Positions 1 through 7,130 of a DNA stretch of 10,310 bases are shown piece by piece. The notes under the pieces were generated by a model. The model was not told the origin of the DNA. It made no database searches and saw only the letters and a program-made list of their open reading frames with translations. Source of the DNA: an uncultured Cytophagaceae bacterium. GTDB taxonomy: Bacteria; Bacteroidota; Bacteroidia; Cytophagales; Spirosomataceae. The position numbers and the translations under genes are program-made. The stretch lies in assembly GCA_903960725.1 (NCBI GenBank), contig CAJCBY010000501.1:1-10310 (forward strand). Reading direction: 5' to 3'. Numbering within the stretch: position 1 is the first letter of the stretch; each line of letters starts with the position of its first letter.

Positions 1-204
1 TCCACCGAAGTAGTTGCTTATTTACATCAAAAATCAAACGGTCAATTCCCGATTATCGGGGTAGGAGGGATTCATTCTGGTGCTGACGCTATAGAAAAAT
101 TAAAGGCCGGAGCTTCCCTGGTTCAGATCTATTCTGGATTCATCTATGAGGGTCCTAGTTTAGTCAAAGAAATTAACCAAAAAATACTCGCAGCCGGACT
201 ATAA
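1..204 (+). CDS. pyrD: Dihydroorotate dehydrogenase (quinone), class 2, C-terminal fragment
   Basis: Only the last 67 codons are inside the window; the gene begins upstream and ends with TAA at 202-204. The readable tail contains [18 protein letters not shown], then [17 protein letters not shown], which is the end of the FMN-binding barrel in class 2 dihydroorotate dehydrogenases; the GVGG and YSG segments contact the FMN phosphate in this family. The enzyme oxidises dihydroorotate to orotate in pyrimidine synthesis and passes electrons to membrane quinone. The class 2 call rests on the [13 protein letters not shown] pattern. The part that would confirm it, the N-terminal membrane-binding helices, lies outside the window. 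ftsK follows on the same strand after 62 bases, so read-through transcription is possible. Confidence 0.9.
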   Translation, partial: STEVVAYLHQKSNGQFPIIGVGGIHSGADAIEKLKAGASLVQIYSGFIYEGPSLVKEINQKILAAGL

Positions 205-266
205 TTTCATTTTGTAAATCGGATCAAAAAAGCGAAATTTATAGGATTATAACATTGGTTCCCATA

Positions 267-2705
267 ATGGCAAAAAAGATTAGTAACCCTACGAGCACCT
301 TACAACTTAATTTTGAGCAAGATAAGCCCAAAAGAAAAATGGACGGAGCTGTTCTATACCGCTTTCAATTAATTGTTGCCGCCTTTTTATTTGTCATTGG
401 AACCTTATTATTGGTTTCTTTTGGTTCTAGTTTCTTTGTAGGTGTTTCCGATCAAAGCGAAGTAGAACGTGGTGTGGTGGATACCATTAAAGGTTCAGAT
501 ATACCGATTAAAAACCTGGCGGGTTTATTAGGAGCAAAAATTGCCCATTTCTTTTTATTCAAAACTTTTGGTTGGTCGACGTTCTTGTTGATCCCTTTAT
601 TTTATTTATCTGCACTTAAAGTAGGTTTCAAAAAAGAGATTTACTCACTCGAGCGCCTTTCTTGGCAGGTATTGTTCTACATACTTTGGTTTAGTTTATT
701 AGCTGGTTTTTTCGTTTTCTCTCTCGACTTACCGCATTCTATTGGGGGTGGCGTGGGCTATTTTGTCAATGAAAAATTGTATCAATTATTAGGCTACCTA
801 TCCATATTTGTCATTGGTTTTGGCGGATTTATCTTCCTTGTATTGTTCTATCAGTTGAATCCGAAGAAAGCCAAAGTGGTAGCTCCACTTAGTACGGAGG
901 ATGAGACCGAAGAAGAAGAAAGCTTATTTCTCGATGAGGATGGTCCGGCCGTTCACGTGGATAACGATGATTTAGAAGAGTTTAGGCCTATTGTTCCTCC
1001 CGTAGTCGAAGAAGTTGCGCCATTGGTTGAAGAGCCTGTTGCCGTAGCACCTGAGCCTGTTGCTTCTGAAGAAAAGAAAGAGGATGACTTAGACTTTACC
1101 TATAAAGTGGCAGATGTGGCTGATGAGGTGGTTGAAGAAGAGCCTACTCCTGTTTCTCGCGAGATGAAAGCGAATGATCTTGTAGAGCAATTTGGCCTAT
1201 ATGATCCTACCGCAGATTTACCTAAATATCAGTTCCCTACGATTGATTTATTGAAGGAATACGATCAGAAAAACCAGACATCTCAGGTGACGATGGATGA
1301 GTTGAAGGCGAATAAGGAGAAGATTGTGGAGACTTTATTGAATTACGGCATCGGTATTCAGAAGATTGAAGCGACCATCGGACCCACGGTTACTTTGTAC
1401 GAAATCGTTCCAAAGGCCGGTGTTCGGGTAAGTAAAATCACTTCATTAGAGGACGATTTGTCGCTTTCTTTAGCAGCCATGGGGGTGCGTATTATCGGCC
1501 AGATGCCAGGAAAAGATACCATCGGTATCGAAGTGGCAAATAAGAATCGGGAGATGGTTCCTGTGCGTGCCGTAATCGGTTCTGAGAAGTTCCAAAAGTC
1601 TACTTACGATCTACCGATCACGCTAGGAAAGACGATTTCGAACGAGATTTTTGTAGCGGATTTGGCCAAAATGCCTCACCTATTGATGGCAGGAGCCACA
1701 GGTCAAGGAAAGTCTGTGGGTTTAAATATGCTTTTAACTTCGTTGATTTACAAGAAGCACCCAGCCACCTTGAAGTTTGTTTTGGTGGATCCGAAGAAAG
1801 TCGAATTGTCGCTTTTCAATAAGTTAGAGCGCCACTTCCTAGCTTGTCTTCCTGATTCAGCAGAGGCGATTATAACCGATACCAAGAAGGTGGTAAACAC
1901 CTTAAACTCCCTTTGCAAGGAGATGGATTTGCGTTATGATAAGTTAAAAGATGCGGGTTGTAGAAATATCAAAGAATACAACCAGAAGTTCATAAATCGT
2001 CGCTTGAATCCAAATGAGCATGACTTCATGCCTTACATCGTCTTAGTGATCGATGAGTTGGCAGATTTAATGTTAACAGCGGGTAAAGAGGTAGAACACC
2101 CAATTGCTCGTCTAGCTCAATTAGCGCGTGCCATCGGTATTCACTTGGTAGTGGCGACTCAACGTCCTTCGGTTAACGTAATTACCGGTACGATTAAGGC
2201 AAACTTCCCTGCGCGTCTTTCGTTTAAGGTAATGTCCAAAATTGACTCCCGCACCATCCTCGACGCCGGTGGCGCTGATCAGTTAGTGGGTATGGGCGAT
2301 ATGCTATTATCCATGGGTTCGGAAGTGATTCGTTTGCAATGTGCTTTCGTAGATACTCCAGAAGTGGAGGATATCTGTGATTTCATTGGAAACCAACAGG
2401 GCTACTCCTCAGCCTACCTATTGCCTGAGCCAGATTCAGAGGAAATCGGTGGCCAAGATCGTGGAGATTTCGATCCAAGTGACCGTGATTCCTTCTTTGA
2501 TGAAGCAGCTCGCTTGGTTGTAATGCACCAACAAGGTAGTACGTCACTTATTCAGCGTAAGTTGAAACTAGGTTATAACCGAGCAGGTCGATTGATTGAT
2601 CAGTTAGAAGCAGCCGGAATCGTAGGTTCATTTGGAGGCTCGAAAGCTAGAGAAGTGTTAGTTAAGTCAGATACAGAATTAGAGGAGATTTTGAAAAACT
2701 TATAA
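267..2705 (+). CDS. ftsK: DNA translocase FtsK
   Basis: Septal DNA pump that moves chromosome ends through the closing division site and activates dimer resolution. The ATG at 267 gives 812 residues beginning MAKKISN. An in-frame TTG at 255 would add four residues but looks less likely. Four hydrophobic spans lie near residues 33-55, 95-118, 132-154 and 174-196. A Glu/Pro/Val-rich acidic linker follows to about residue 300, much shorter than in E. coli FtsK. The motor domain has Walker A GATGQGKS at 476-483 and Walker B IVLVIDE at about 591-597, then the ATQRPSVNVITG segment. The last ~75 residues (from about 740) form the winged-helix gamma domain, with QQGSTSLIQRKLKLGYNRAG, which reads polar DNA signals in this family. 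The gene appears intact and is followed one base later by lolA. No clear promoter is visible in 205-266. Confidence 0.97.
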   Translation: MAKKISNPTSTLQLNFEQDKPKRKMDGAVLYRFQLIVAAFLFVIGTLLLVSFGSSFFVGVSDQSEVERGVVDTIKGSDIPIKNLAGLLGAKIAHFFLFKTFGWSTFLLIPLFYLSALKVGFKKEIYSLERLSWQVLFYILWFSLLAGFFVFSLDLPHSIGGGVGYFVNEKLYQLLGYLSIFVIGFGGFIFLVLFYQLNPKKAKVVAPLSTEDETEEEESLFLDEDGPAVHVDNDDLEEFRPIVPPVVEEVAPLVEEPVAVAPEPVASEEKKEDDLDFTYKVADVADEVVEEEPTPVSREMKANDLVEQFGLYDPTADLPKYQFPTIDLLKEYDQKNQTSQVTMDELKANKEKIVETLLNYGIGIQKIEATIGPTVTLYEIVPKAGVRVSKITSLEDDLSLSLAAMGVRIIGQMPGKDTIGIEVANKNREMVPVRAVIGSEKFQKSTYDLPITLGKTISNEIFVADLAKMPHLLMAGATGQGKSVGLNMLLTSLIYKKHPATLKFVLVDPKKVELSLFNKLERHFLACLPDSAEAIITDTKKVVNTLNSLCKEMDLRYDKLKDAGCRNIKEYNQKFINRRLNPNEHDFMPYIVLVIDELADLMLTAGKEVEHPIARLAQLARAIGIHLVVATQRPSVNVITGTIKANFPARLSFKVMSKIDSRTILDAGGADQLVGMGDMLLSMGSEVIRLQCAFVDTPEVEDICDFIGNQQGYSSAYLLPEPDSEEIGGQDRGDFDPSDRDSFFDEAARLVVMHQQGSTSLIQRKLKLGYNRAGRLIDQLEAAGIVGSFGGSKAREVLVKSDTELEEILKNL

Positions 2706-2706
2706 G

Positions 2707-3309
2707 ATGAAAAAATTACTACTATTTATTGGCTTGAGTTTTAGTGTTTTTGCACAGTCAAATAAGGCGATTAGCCTAATTGATGGGATGCAGAAGAAGT
2801 ACAAAGCGATGGGTTCGTTCTCGGCGAACTTTACCTACCAAACGGAAGGTGCAGCCACCATGTCTGGATCGATCACGGTAAAGGGTACAAAGTTTCGATT
2901 AAAGACAGCCGGCCAAGAGATCTTTAACAATGGTAAAGAGGTGGCGACCTACATCAAAGAAATCAATGAGGTAAACATCTCTAGCTTTGATCCATCAGAA
3001 GGGGACTTGAACCCAGCTAAGATTTATACTTTTGACAAGAAAGCTTATAAGGTTACCTTAAAAGGAGAATCTGGCGGTTTTGCGACGGTTGAATTAGCCC
3101 CGGTGGCAAAAGGTACTCAGGTAAAGAATATCACCCTTAAAATCAATTCCAAAGATCTTTCTGTTAATGAATGGACTATCATTAACAAGGCTGGCAAGAA
3201 ACAATATTTCAAAGTGGCTAAATTAAACCCGAAAGCAAACGCGGATGATAAATTATTCAGCTTTGATAAGAAAGCATTTCCAGGTGTGGAAGTGAATGAT
3301 TTACGTTAA
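2707..3309 (+). CDS. lolA: Outer membrane lipoprotein carrier protein, LolA family
   Basis: A periplasmic carrier expected to shuttle lipoproteins from the inner to the outer membrane. It has 200 residues, with a signal peptide MKKLLLFIGLSFSVFA and predicted cleavage after A16, giving a mature protein starting QSNKAI. The mature part fits the LolA half-barrel: an N-terminal helix (AISLIDGMQKKYKAMGSFSANFTY), repeated beta strands (GSITVKGTKFRLKTAGQEIFNNGKEVATYI) and the family-type end FSFDKKAFPGVEVNDLR. The ATG is one base after the ftsK stop and has no strong ribosome site of its own, so translation is probably coupled to ftsK. A terminator hairpin begins about 20 bases after the stop. The family is clear. 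Which lipoproteins it carries, and how it unloads given that Bacteroidota generally lack a recognisable LolB, cannot be read from the sequence. Confidence 0.9.
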   Translation: MKKLLLFIGLSFSVFAQSNKAISLIDGMQKKYKAMGSFSANFTYQTEGAATMSGSITVKGTKFRLKTAGQEIFNNGKEVATYIKEINEVNISSFDPSEGDLNPAKIYTFDKKAYKVTLKGESGGFATVELAPVAKGTQVKNITLKINSKDLSVNEWTIINKAGKKQYFKVAKLNPKANADDKLFSFDKKAFPGVEVNDLR

Positions 3310-3328
3310 TCTCCTTACGTTATCGCAT

Positions 3329-3361
3329 AAAAAAAGGCCTTTCTTTCGAGAGGCCTTTTTT
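3329..3361 (+). terminator. Intrinsic terminator after lolA, possibly bidirectional with purQ
   Basis: The hairpin GGCCTTTC-TTTC-GAGAGGCC (3336-3355) is preceded by an A run and followed by a T run (3356-3361), so it can work from either side between the convergent lolA and purQ genes. Read on the plus strand, the stem has eight pairs including one G-U wobble (3341 with 3350). Read on the minus strand, that wobble becomes an A-C mismatch and the loop becomes GAAA. It therefore looks better fitted to lolA transcripts, with purQ as a weaker user. Confidence 0.88.
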
Positions 3362-3380
3362 GTGTCTATGATCCGAGAGA

Positions 3381-4067
3381 TTAAACTGTCTGCAAAATCA
3401 ATTGCTTCATAATCTCTAAACCGTCCGTATTATTCAAATCTGGGTCTGCTGCTCTTTCTGGGTGTGGCATCATACCAAATACATTTCTGCCTTCGTTACA
3501 AATACCTGCAATATTCAATAAGCTTCCATTTGGATTGGACTCCTCAGTCACGTCTCCATTCTCGTCACAGTAGTAGAATAAGATTTGGTCATTTGCTTTC
3601 AAAGAAGCTAACGTCTTTTCATCAGTAAAATAACGTCCCTCAGCATGAGCGATAGGTATCTTGTAGGCTTTATTCGTATCTAACTCCTGTGTTAATAAAG
3701 AATTGTTAGTCGCCGCTTTTAAGTAAATATTCTTTGAAATAAATTTCTGAGAATTATTTCTCAATAATACCCCTGGCAACAAATGAGCTTCTACTAAAAC
3801 TTGGAAACCATTGCAAATGCCCATTAAATAGCCACCATTCTTTGCATGCTCGATGACGTGATCCATGATAGGGGAAAAACGTGCAATCGCACCTGAACGC
3901 AAGTAATCTCCATAAGAGAAACCACCTGGAATGATGATGAAATCGCAGTTTTGTAGATCGGTCTCTTTGTGCCAAAGTTTAACAGCCTCATGGCCTAAAC
4001 TTTGAATGACTCCGACCGTATCGTCGTCGCAATTGGAACCCGGGAATACTACTACGCCAAACTTCAT
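3381..4067 (-). CDS. purQ: Phosphoribosylformylglycinamidine synthase, glutaminase subunit PurQ
   Basis: Releases ammonia from glutamine for the FGAR to FGAM step of purine synthesis. The protein is 228 residues, the usual size for the stand-alone subunit. It has the class I glutamine amidotransferase layout: N-terminal FGVVVFPGSNCDDD, the oxyanion region IIPGGFSYGDYLR, the nucleophile in GICNGFQ (C85), and His/Glu of the triad in MMPHPERAADP (H202, E204). All catalytic residues are present. A separate PurQ normally works with a small PurL and PurS; neither is in this window. The start ATG at 4067 has an A-rich leader. The gene lies 68 bases downstream of the beta-barrel gene on the same strand, with a possible promoter of its own in that gap, and ends against the lolA terminator. 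Confidence 0.97.
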   Translation of the reverse strand: MKFGVVVFPGSNCDDDTVGVIQSLGHEAVKLWHKETDLQNCDFIIIPGGFSYGDYLRSGAIARFSPIMDHVIEHAKNGGYLMGICNGFQVLVEAHLLPGVLLRNNSQKFISKNIYLKAATNNSLLTQELDTNKAYKIPIAHAEGRYFTDEKTLASLKANDQILFYYCDENGDVTEESNPNGSLLNIAGICNEGRNVFGMMPHPERAADPDLNNTDGLEIMKQLILQTV

Positions 4068-4090
4068 ATCTTATTTGCTATTATTTTGTG

Positions 4091-4098
4091 CAAAAATA
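4091..4098 (-). promoter_or_regulatory. Possible purQ promoter, -7 element
   Basis: Read on the minus strand this is TATTTTTG, matching the Bacteroidota -7 consensus TAnnTTTG, 23 bases before the purQ ATG. I found no TTG/TTTG -33 element at the expected distance of about 17-23 bases, so support is the -7 match and its position only. The motif is AT-rich and chance matches are common. Confidence 0.35.
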
Positions 4099-4135
4099 CG
4101 GCTTTTGAATGAAAAATGCAGACCCATTTACGCAT

Positions 4136-4618
4136 TTATTTTAACCAAAATCCAATCCGTAATCCAGCTTTAGATTCAAATCCATTTTGTCCAATACCGG
4201 CATTTAAAGAAAGATCCAAATGAAAATGGCTACCATAGTTTCGCTGAATTCCCCAGACGCCACCAGCATACAAATTAGATGCTTCTTCACCTTTCTTGAA
4301 AACAAAGGATGGCTCCGCAAACAATCCGATGTAGTTTCCGGAATAATTGGTGGAGAGACGACCTTCGTCTCTCCGTTTTTCTACATTGTAATAGTGTCGG
4401 TATTCGCCTCTAATCGAGAAAGATTTAGTTTGAAAACCAGTTTTATTTCCATAACCACTTAAACTTCCGATGGAAAATTTTAGCGAATTATTTTCTTGTA
4501 AACTTTTCTCTAATCCGATAGAGGGGGAAATTAAAGAAAATGAATAAACAGGTTTGGTTTCTTGGGCAGTTAATGAAAGTGTTGCCGAAATAAGAAGTAG
4601 GAATAGTACGTATTTCAT
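4136..4618 (-). CDS. Small exported protein, predicted outer membrane beta-barrel
   Basis: I do not recognise a named family with certainty. The 160-residue protein has a signal peptide MKYVLFLLLISATLSLTA (cleavage likely after A18). Its mature part alternates short amphipathic strands with turns: VYSFSLISPSIGLEK, SFSIRGEYRHYYN, GNYIGLFAEPSFVF, NLYAGGVWGIQRNYG, FHLDLSLNAGIG and a final AGLRIGFWLK. The aromatic near the C-terminus and the RHYYNVEKRRDEG...SGNYIGL block resemble small Bacteroidota barrel proteins with RYYYN...SGNY patterns. It is short for a full barrel, perhaps six to eight strands. It starts 10 bases after the stop of the upstream lipoprotein gene, so the two are very likely co-transcribed. 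Function unknown; a porin-like or structural envelope role is only inference. Confidence 0.75.
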   Translation of the reverse strand: MKYVLFLLLISATLSLTAQETKPVYSFSLISPSIGLEKSLQENNSLKFSIGSLSGYGNKTGFQTKSFSIRGEYRHYYNVEKRRDEGRLSTNYSGNYIGLFAEPSFVFKKGEEASNLYAGGVWGIQRNYGSHFHLDLSLNAGIGQNGFESKAGLRIGFWLK

Positions 4619-4628
4619 GATGTTGAGA

Positions 4629-5600
4629 TTAGATGTTTAATGTGTAGTAAAGGCCGTTTCTACCACGGCAAATAGCTGTCCCTATGTTGCTTTGCCAGTT
4701 TAAAGGAACGTAGTTAAACGTTTCATCGATAACTGTTTCGATTTTATGGTCGTCTTCTGTCGAAGCAGCATATTGTACAGAAAAAGGGGTGTAAAATTCC
4801 AAGAAATCAATTTTGCCTTCCATCCGCATGGCTGCGTTACTATTTCCCCAATAATGACTAAACCAAAAGCGTTGTCGCCATTCGTGTTTTACACGTACCG
4901 CTAATTTTCGGTAAAAACCTAAATCTAATAAGTAGACCTCAGCTGTAAATCGGCAAGTGCCTTGTCCAGGATTTTCATAGGTTACGGAATTGCTCACGAC
5001 TTTATTTAATGTACTTGAGGTTTTAGCTGGTTTTAAAGCACTAGAAGTTTGACTTTGATAAACCTTAGCTAGTGCTACATTTTGAGGTTCAGCCAAGAAA
5101 TTAGCTTTATTCTGTTCGAAGTCAGCTATTTTGATTTGAAAGATTTTGGTTGGATTGACTTGATAGACCAGCGCCCCTATTTGAATGAGTCCTTCTTTAG
5201 AGATTAAGCGACTTAAGACGGGGTCGTCTACCATGGGTTGAAGTGATTTATCCTCACTTTCGCCAACTAATTTTACTATATGGTCATAGCCACTTAAGTC
5301 CCCTGTTTGTGCCAAATGTGTTAAGGTAAGTGAATCTAATTTGAGAAGTTCGGTACTTTGAGAGTCGAAGAATTGGATATCTCGAAGAATGTTAGGGTCA
5401 TTCGGGTTTAGCTGAAATCGCTTCAAATAACTTTCAAAAGCGTCTTGGTTTTCAAATGACAGGAAGCCATGAATATTTACTAGCGTGGCTTGTTTACTTG
5501 CAGGAATAATTTCACTCGTCTGATCTTTAGAACAGGAACCAAACAGTAAATTAATGGCAAAGAGGAACATGGCGAGATAGCTCGCTGAGAGATTTTTCAT
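4629..5600 (-). CDS. Hypothetical lipoprotein (323 aa)
   Basis: I do not recognise its function. The N-terminus MKNLSASYLAMFLFAINLLFGSC is a lipoprotein signal with the acylated Cys at position 23, followed by SKDQTSE. Phe at -3 is a little off the classic lipobox but common in this phylum. Residues ~39-65 (TLVNIHGFLSFENQDAFESYLKRF) and ~125-150 (DDPVLSRLISKEGLIQIGALVYQVNP) resemble a pattern seen in Bacteroidota secreted proteins, where a 'dG.l.f.d..af..yl' segment is followed by 'lN.dG.iqIGd..ykv'. A Ser/Thr/Lys-rich linker (~183-205) leads to a C-terminal region rich in aromatic and beta-forming residues. That region has two cysteines, C216 and C311, in GTCRF and GTAICRG, which could pair. 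The gene heads a two-gene set with the beta-barrel gene. Surface or periplasmic location is inferred from the signal only. Confidence 0.82.
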   Translation of the reverse strand: MKNLSASYLAMFLFAINLLFGSCSKDQTSEIIPASKQATLVNIHGFLSFENQDAFESYLKRFQLNPNDPNILRDIQFFDSQSTELLKLDSLTLTHLAQTGDLSGYDHIVKLVGESEDKSLQPMVDDPVLSRLISKEGLIQIGALVYQVNPTKIFQIKIADFEQNKANFLAEPQNVALAKVYQSQTSSALKPAKTSSTLNKVVSNSVTYENPGQGTCRFTAEVYLLDLGFYRKLAVRVKHEWRQRFWFSHYWGNSNAAMRMEGKIDFLEFYTPFSVQYAASTEDDHKIETVIDETFNYVPLNWQSNIGTAICRGRNGLYYTLNI

Positions 5601-5631
5601 TCTATTAGTGGTTATATTGTGAGTACTGGGA

Positions 5632-5639
5632 TAAAGGTA
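5632..5639 (-). promoter_or_regulatory. Weak candidate -7 element before the lipoprotein gene
   Basis: The minus strand reads TACCTTTA, one base off TAnnTTTG, 31 bases before the lipoprotein ATG. No -33 element is seen. The ahcY terminator lies just upstream, at 5707-5738, so this operon needs its own promoter somewhere in 5601-5706; this is the best match I could find there. Confidence 0.22.
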
Positions 5640-5700
5640 GATTAATCTTTGAGAGTTCGGTACCCGCTAGCTGAGATTACCAATAAACTGATATTGAAGA

Positions 5701-5738
5701 AAAGAAAAAGGCCGCGACTCCGAAGAGTCGCGGCCTTT
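5701..5738 (-). terminator. Intrinsic terminator of ahcY with UUCG loop
   Basis: A perfect 14-bp stem (5707-5720 with 5725-5738) closes on four bases. Read on the minus strand the loop is TTCG closed by C-G, the extra-stable cUUCGg tetraloop. The stem starts 23 bases after the ahcY stop and is followed on that strand by a T-rich tract (TTTTTCTTT across the stem end). On the plus strand the loop is CGAA and the following tract is short, so it is oriented for ahcY. It separates ahcY from the lipoprotein operon downstream. Confidence 0.93.
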
Positions 5739-5761
5739 AAAAACCTAACAGGAACTAATTC

Positions 5762-7078
5762 CTAGTATCTGTAGTGTTCTGGCTTGTATGGACCTGCTTG
5801 AGGTACACCAATGTAATCCGCCTGCTCTTTCTCTAGCTTCTCTAATTTAGCACCGATGTGCGCTAAGTGTAAGAACGCTACTTTCTCATCTAAGTGCTTA
5901 GGAAGAATGTAAACTTTGTTCTCGTAGCTCGCTGAATTAGCCCAAAGCTCTAATTGAGCTAATGTTTGATTACAGAATGAGTTCGACATCACGAATGATG
6001 GGTGGCCCATCGCACAACCTAAGTTCACTAAACGACCTTCAGCTAAAACGATTACGTTTTTGCCATCGATCGTGTACATGTCTACTTGTGGCTTAATTTG
6101 ATCTTTAGTAGAACCGTAGTTACCATTCAACCACTCCATATCGATTTCGTTATCGAAGTGACCGATGTTACAAACGATTGCTTTGTCTTTCATTGCTTTG
6201 AAGTGACGATCACGGATGATTTTCACGTTACCTGTCGCTGTTACAAAGATGTTAGCGCGAGTTGCTGCCTCATCCATTGGAACTACCTCGTAGCCATCCA
6301 TTGCTGCTTGTAAAGCACAAATTGGATCGATTTCAGTCACTAACACACGGCAACCAGCACCACGTAATGAATCAGCAGAACCTTTACCTACGTCACCGTA
6401 ACCAGCTACTACCGCTACTTTACCCGCTAACATTAAGTCAGTTGCACGACGAATCGCATCTACTAATGACTCTTTGCAACCATATTTGTTATCAAATTTA
6501 GACTTCGTTACCGAGTCATTCACGTTGATCGCTGGCAAGAATAAGGTGCCATTCTTCATACGCTCATATAGACGGTGAACACCTGTCGTTGTTTCTTCTG
6601 ATAAGCCTTTGATACCTTCGATTAATTCAGGATACTCATCAAAAACCATATTAGTTAAATCACCACCATCATCTAAGATCATGTTCAATGGTTGACGATC
6701 TTCTCCAAAGAATAAAGTCTGCTCAATACACCAGTTGAATTCTTCCTCGTTCATACCTTTCCAAGCATAAACTGGAATACCCGCTGCTGCGATAGCCGCT
6801 GCTGCGTGATCTTGTGTAGAGAAAATGTTACAAGATGACCAAGTAACGTCAGCTCCTAAAGCTGTTAAAGTTTCGATTAATACCGCTGTTTGGATAGTCA
6901 TGTGAAGACATCCAGCGATACGCGCACCTTTTAGAGGTTGTGCAGCACCGAATTCGGTACGTAATGCCATCAAACCTGGCATTTCTGCTTCTGCTAATTG
7001 AATTTCTTTGCGACCCCAGTCCGCTAATGCAATGTCTTTAACTTTAAATGGTACATAGGTACCCGATTGTGATGCCAT
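5762..7078 (-). CDS. ahcY: Adenosylhomocysteinase (S-adenosylhomocysteine hydrolase)
   Basis: A cytoplasmic NAD-dependent enzyme that splits S-adenosylhomocysteine into adenosine and homocysteine, relieving product inhibition of methyltransferases. The 438 residues carry the full family signature. [13 protein letters not shown] is the N-terminal substrate segment. [17 protein letters not shown] holds the active-site K192, D196, N197 and C201, matching human K186, D190, N191 and C195. GYGDVGKG (226-233) is the NAD Rossmann loop, and GHFDNEIDM and the C-terminal PYKPEHYRY complete the NAD site. The ~40-residue insertion found in plant and some bacterial enzymes is absent. The ATG at 7078 is preceded by an A-rich leader (CAAAAAATAAACA) and a TAnnTTTG box, and transcription ends at the UUCG hairpin. 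No SAH riboswitch-like structure was seen upstream. Confidence 0.98.
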   Translation of the reverse strand: MASQSGTYVPFKVKDIALADWGRKEIQLAEAEMPGLMALRTEFGAAQPLKGARIAGCLHMTIQTAVLIETLTALGADVTWSSCNIFSTQDHAAAAIAAAGIPVYAWKGMNEEEFNWCIEQTLFFGEDRQPLNMILDDGGDLTNMVFDEYPELIEGIKGLSEETTTGVHRLYERMKNGTLFLPAINVNDSVTKSKFDNKYGCKESLVDAIRRATDLMLAGKVAVVAGYGDVGKGSADSLRGAGCRVLVTEIDPICALQAAMDGYEVVPMDEAATRANIFVTATGNVKIIRDRHFKAMKDKAIVCNIGHFDNEIDMEWLNGNYGSTKDQIKPQVDMYTIDGKNVIVLAEGRLVNLGCAMGHPSFVMSNSFCNQTLAQLELWANSASYENKVYILPKHLDEKVAFLHLAHIGAKLEKLEKEQADYIGVPQAGPYKPEHYRY

Positions 7079-7116
7079 TGTGTTTATTTTTTGAAAGGTA
7101 TTTTCTTAATAAAGTG

Positions 7117-7124
7117 CAAATTTA
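7117..7124 (-). promoter_or_regulatory. Probable ahcY promoter, -7 element
   Basis: The minus strand reads TAAATTTG, an exact match to TAnnTTTG, followed by C as is often seen, 38 bases before the ahcY ATG in the 52-base gap after murF. No TTG appears at the usual -33 distance; the nearest TTTTGG is about 30 bases upstream, inside the end of murF. No terminator is visible between murF and ahcY, so ahcY may also receive read-through. Confidence 0.45.
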
Positions 7125-7130
7125 ATGCAA

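Noticed and set aside
3754..3975. A 73-codon minus-strand open frame inside purQ
   Set aside because: Same strand, different frame within an intact purQ; no leader and no protein-like features.
4220..4462. An 80-codon plus-strand open frame opposite the beta-barrel gene
   Set aside because: The minus-strand gene has a signal peptide, operon spacing and strand pattern; the opposite frame has none of these.
5641..5700. Adjacent palindromes GGTACC and GCTAGC upstream of the lipoprotein gene
   Set aside because: Six-base palindromes are common by chance and there is no larger dyad or repeat to suggest an operator.
6086..6501. Two overlapping plus-strand open frames opposite ahcY
   Set aside because: Antisense to a highly conserved enzyme; the Cys/His-rich and Leu/His-rich translations are typical shadows of the ahcY codon pattern.
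7079..7130. Possible SAH or SAM riboswitch before ahcY
   Set aside because: The 52-base gap is AT-rich, with no stem or conserved core; it is too short and unstructured for a known class.
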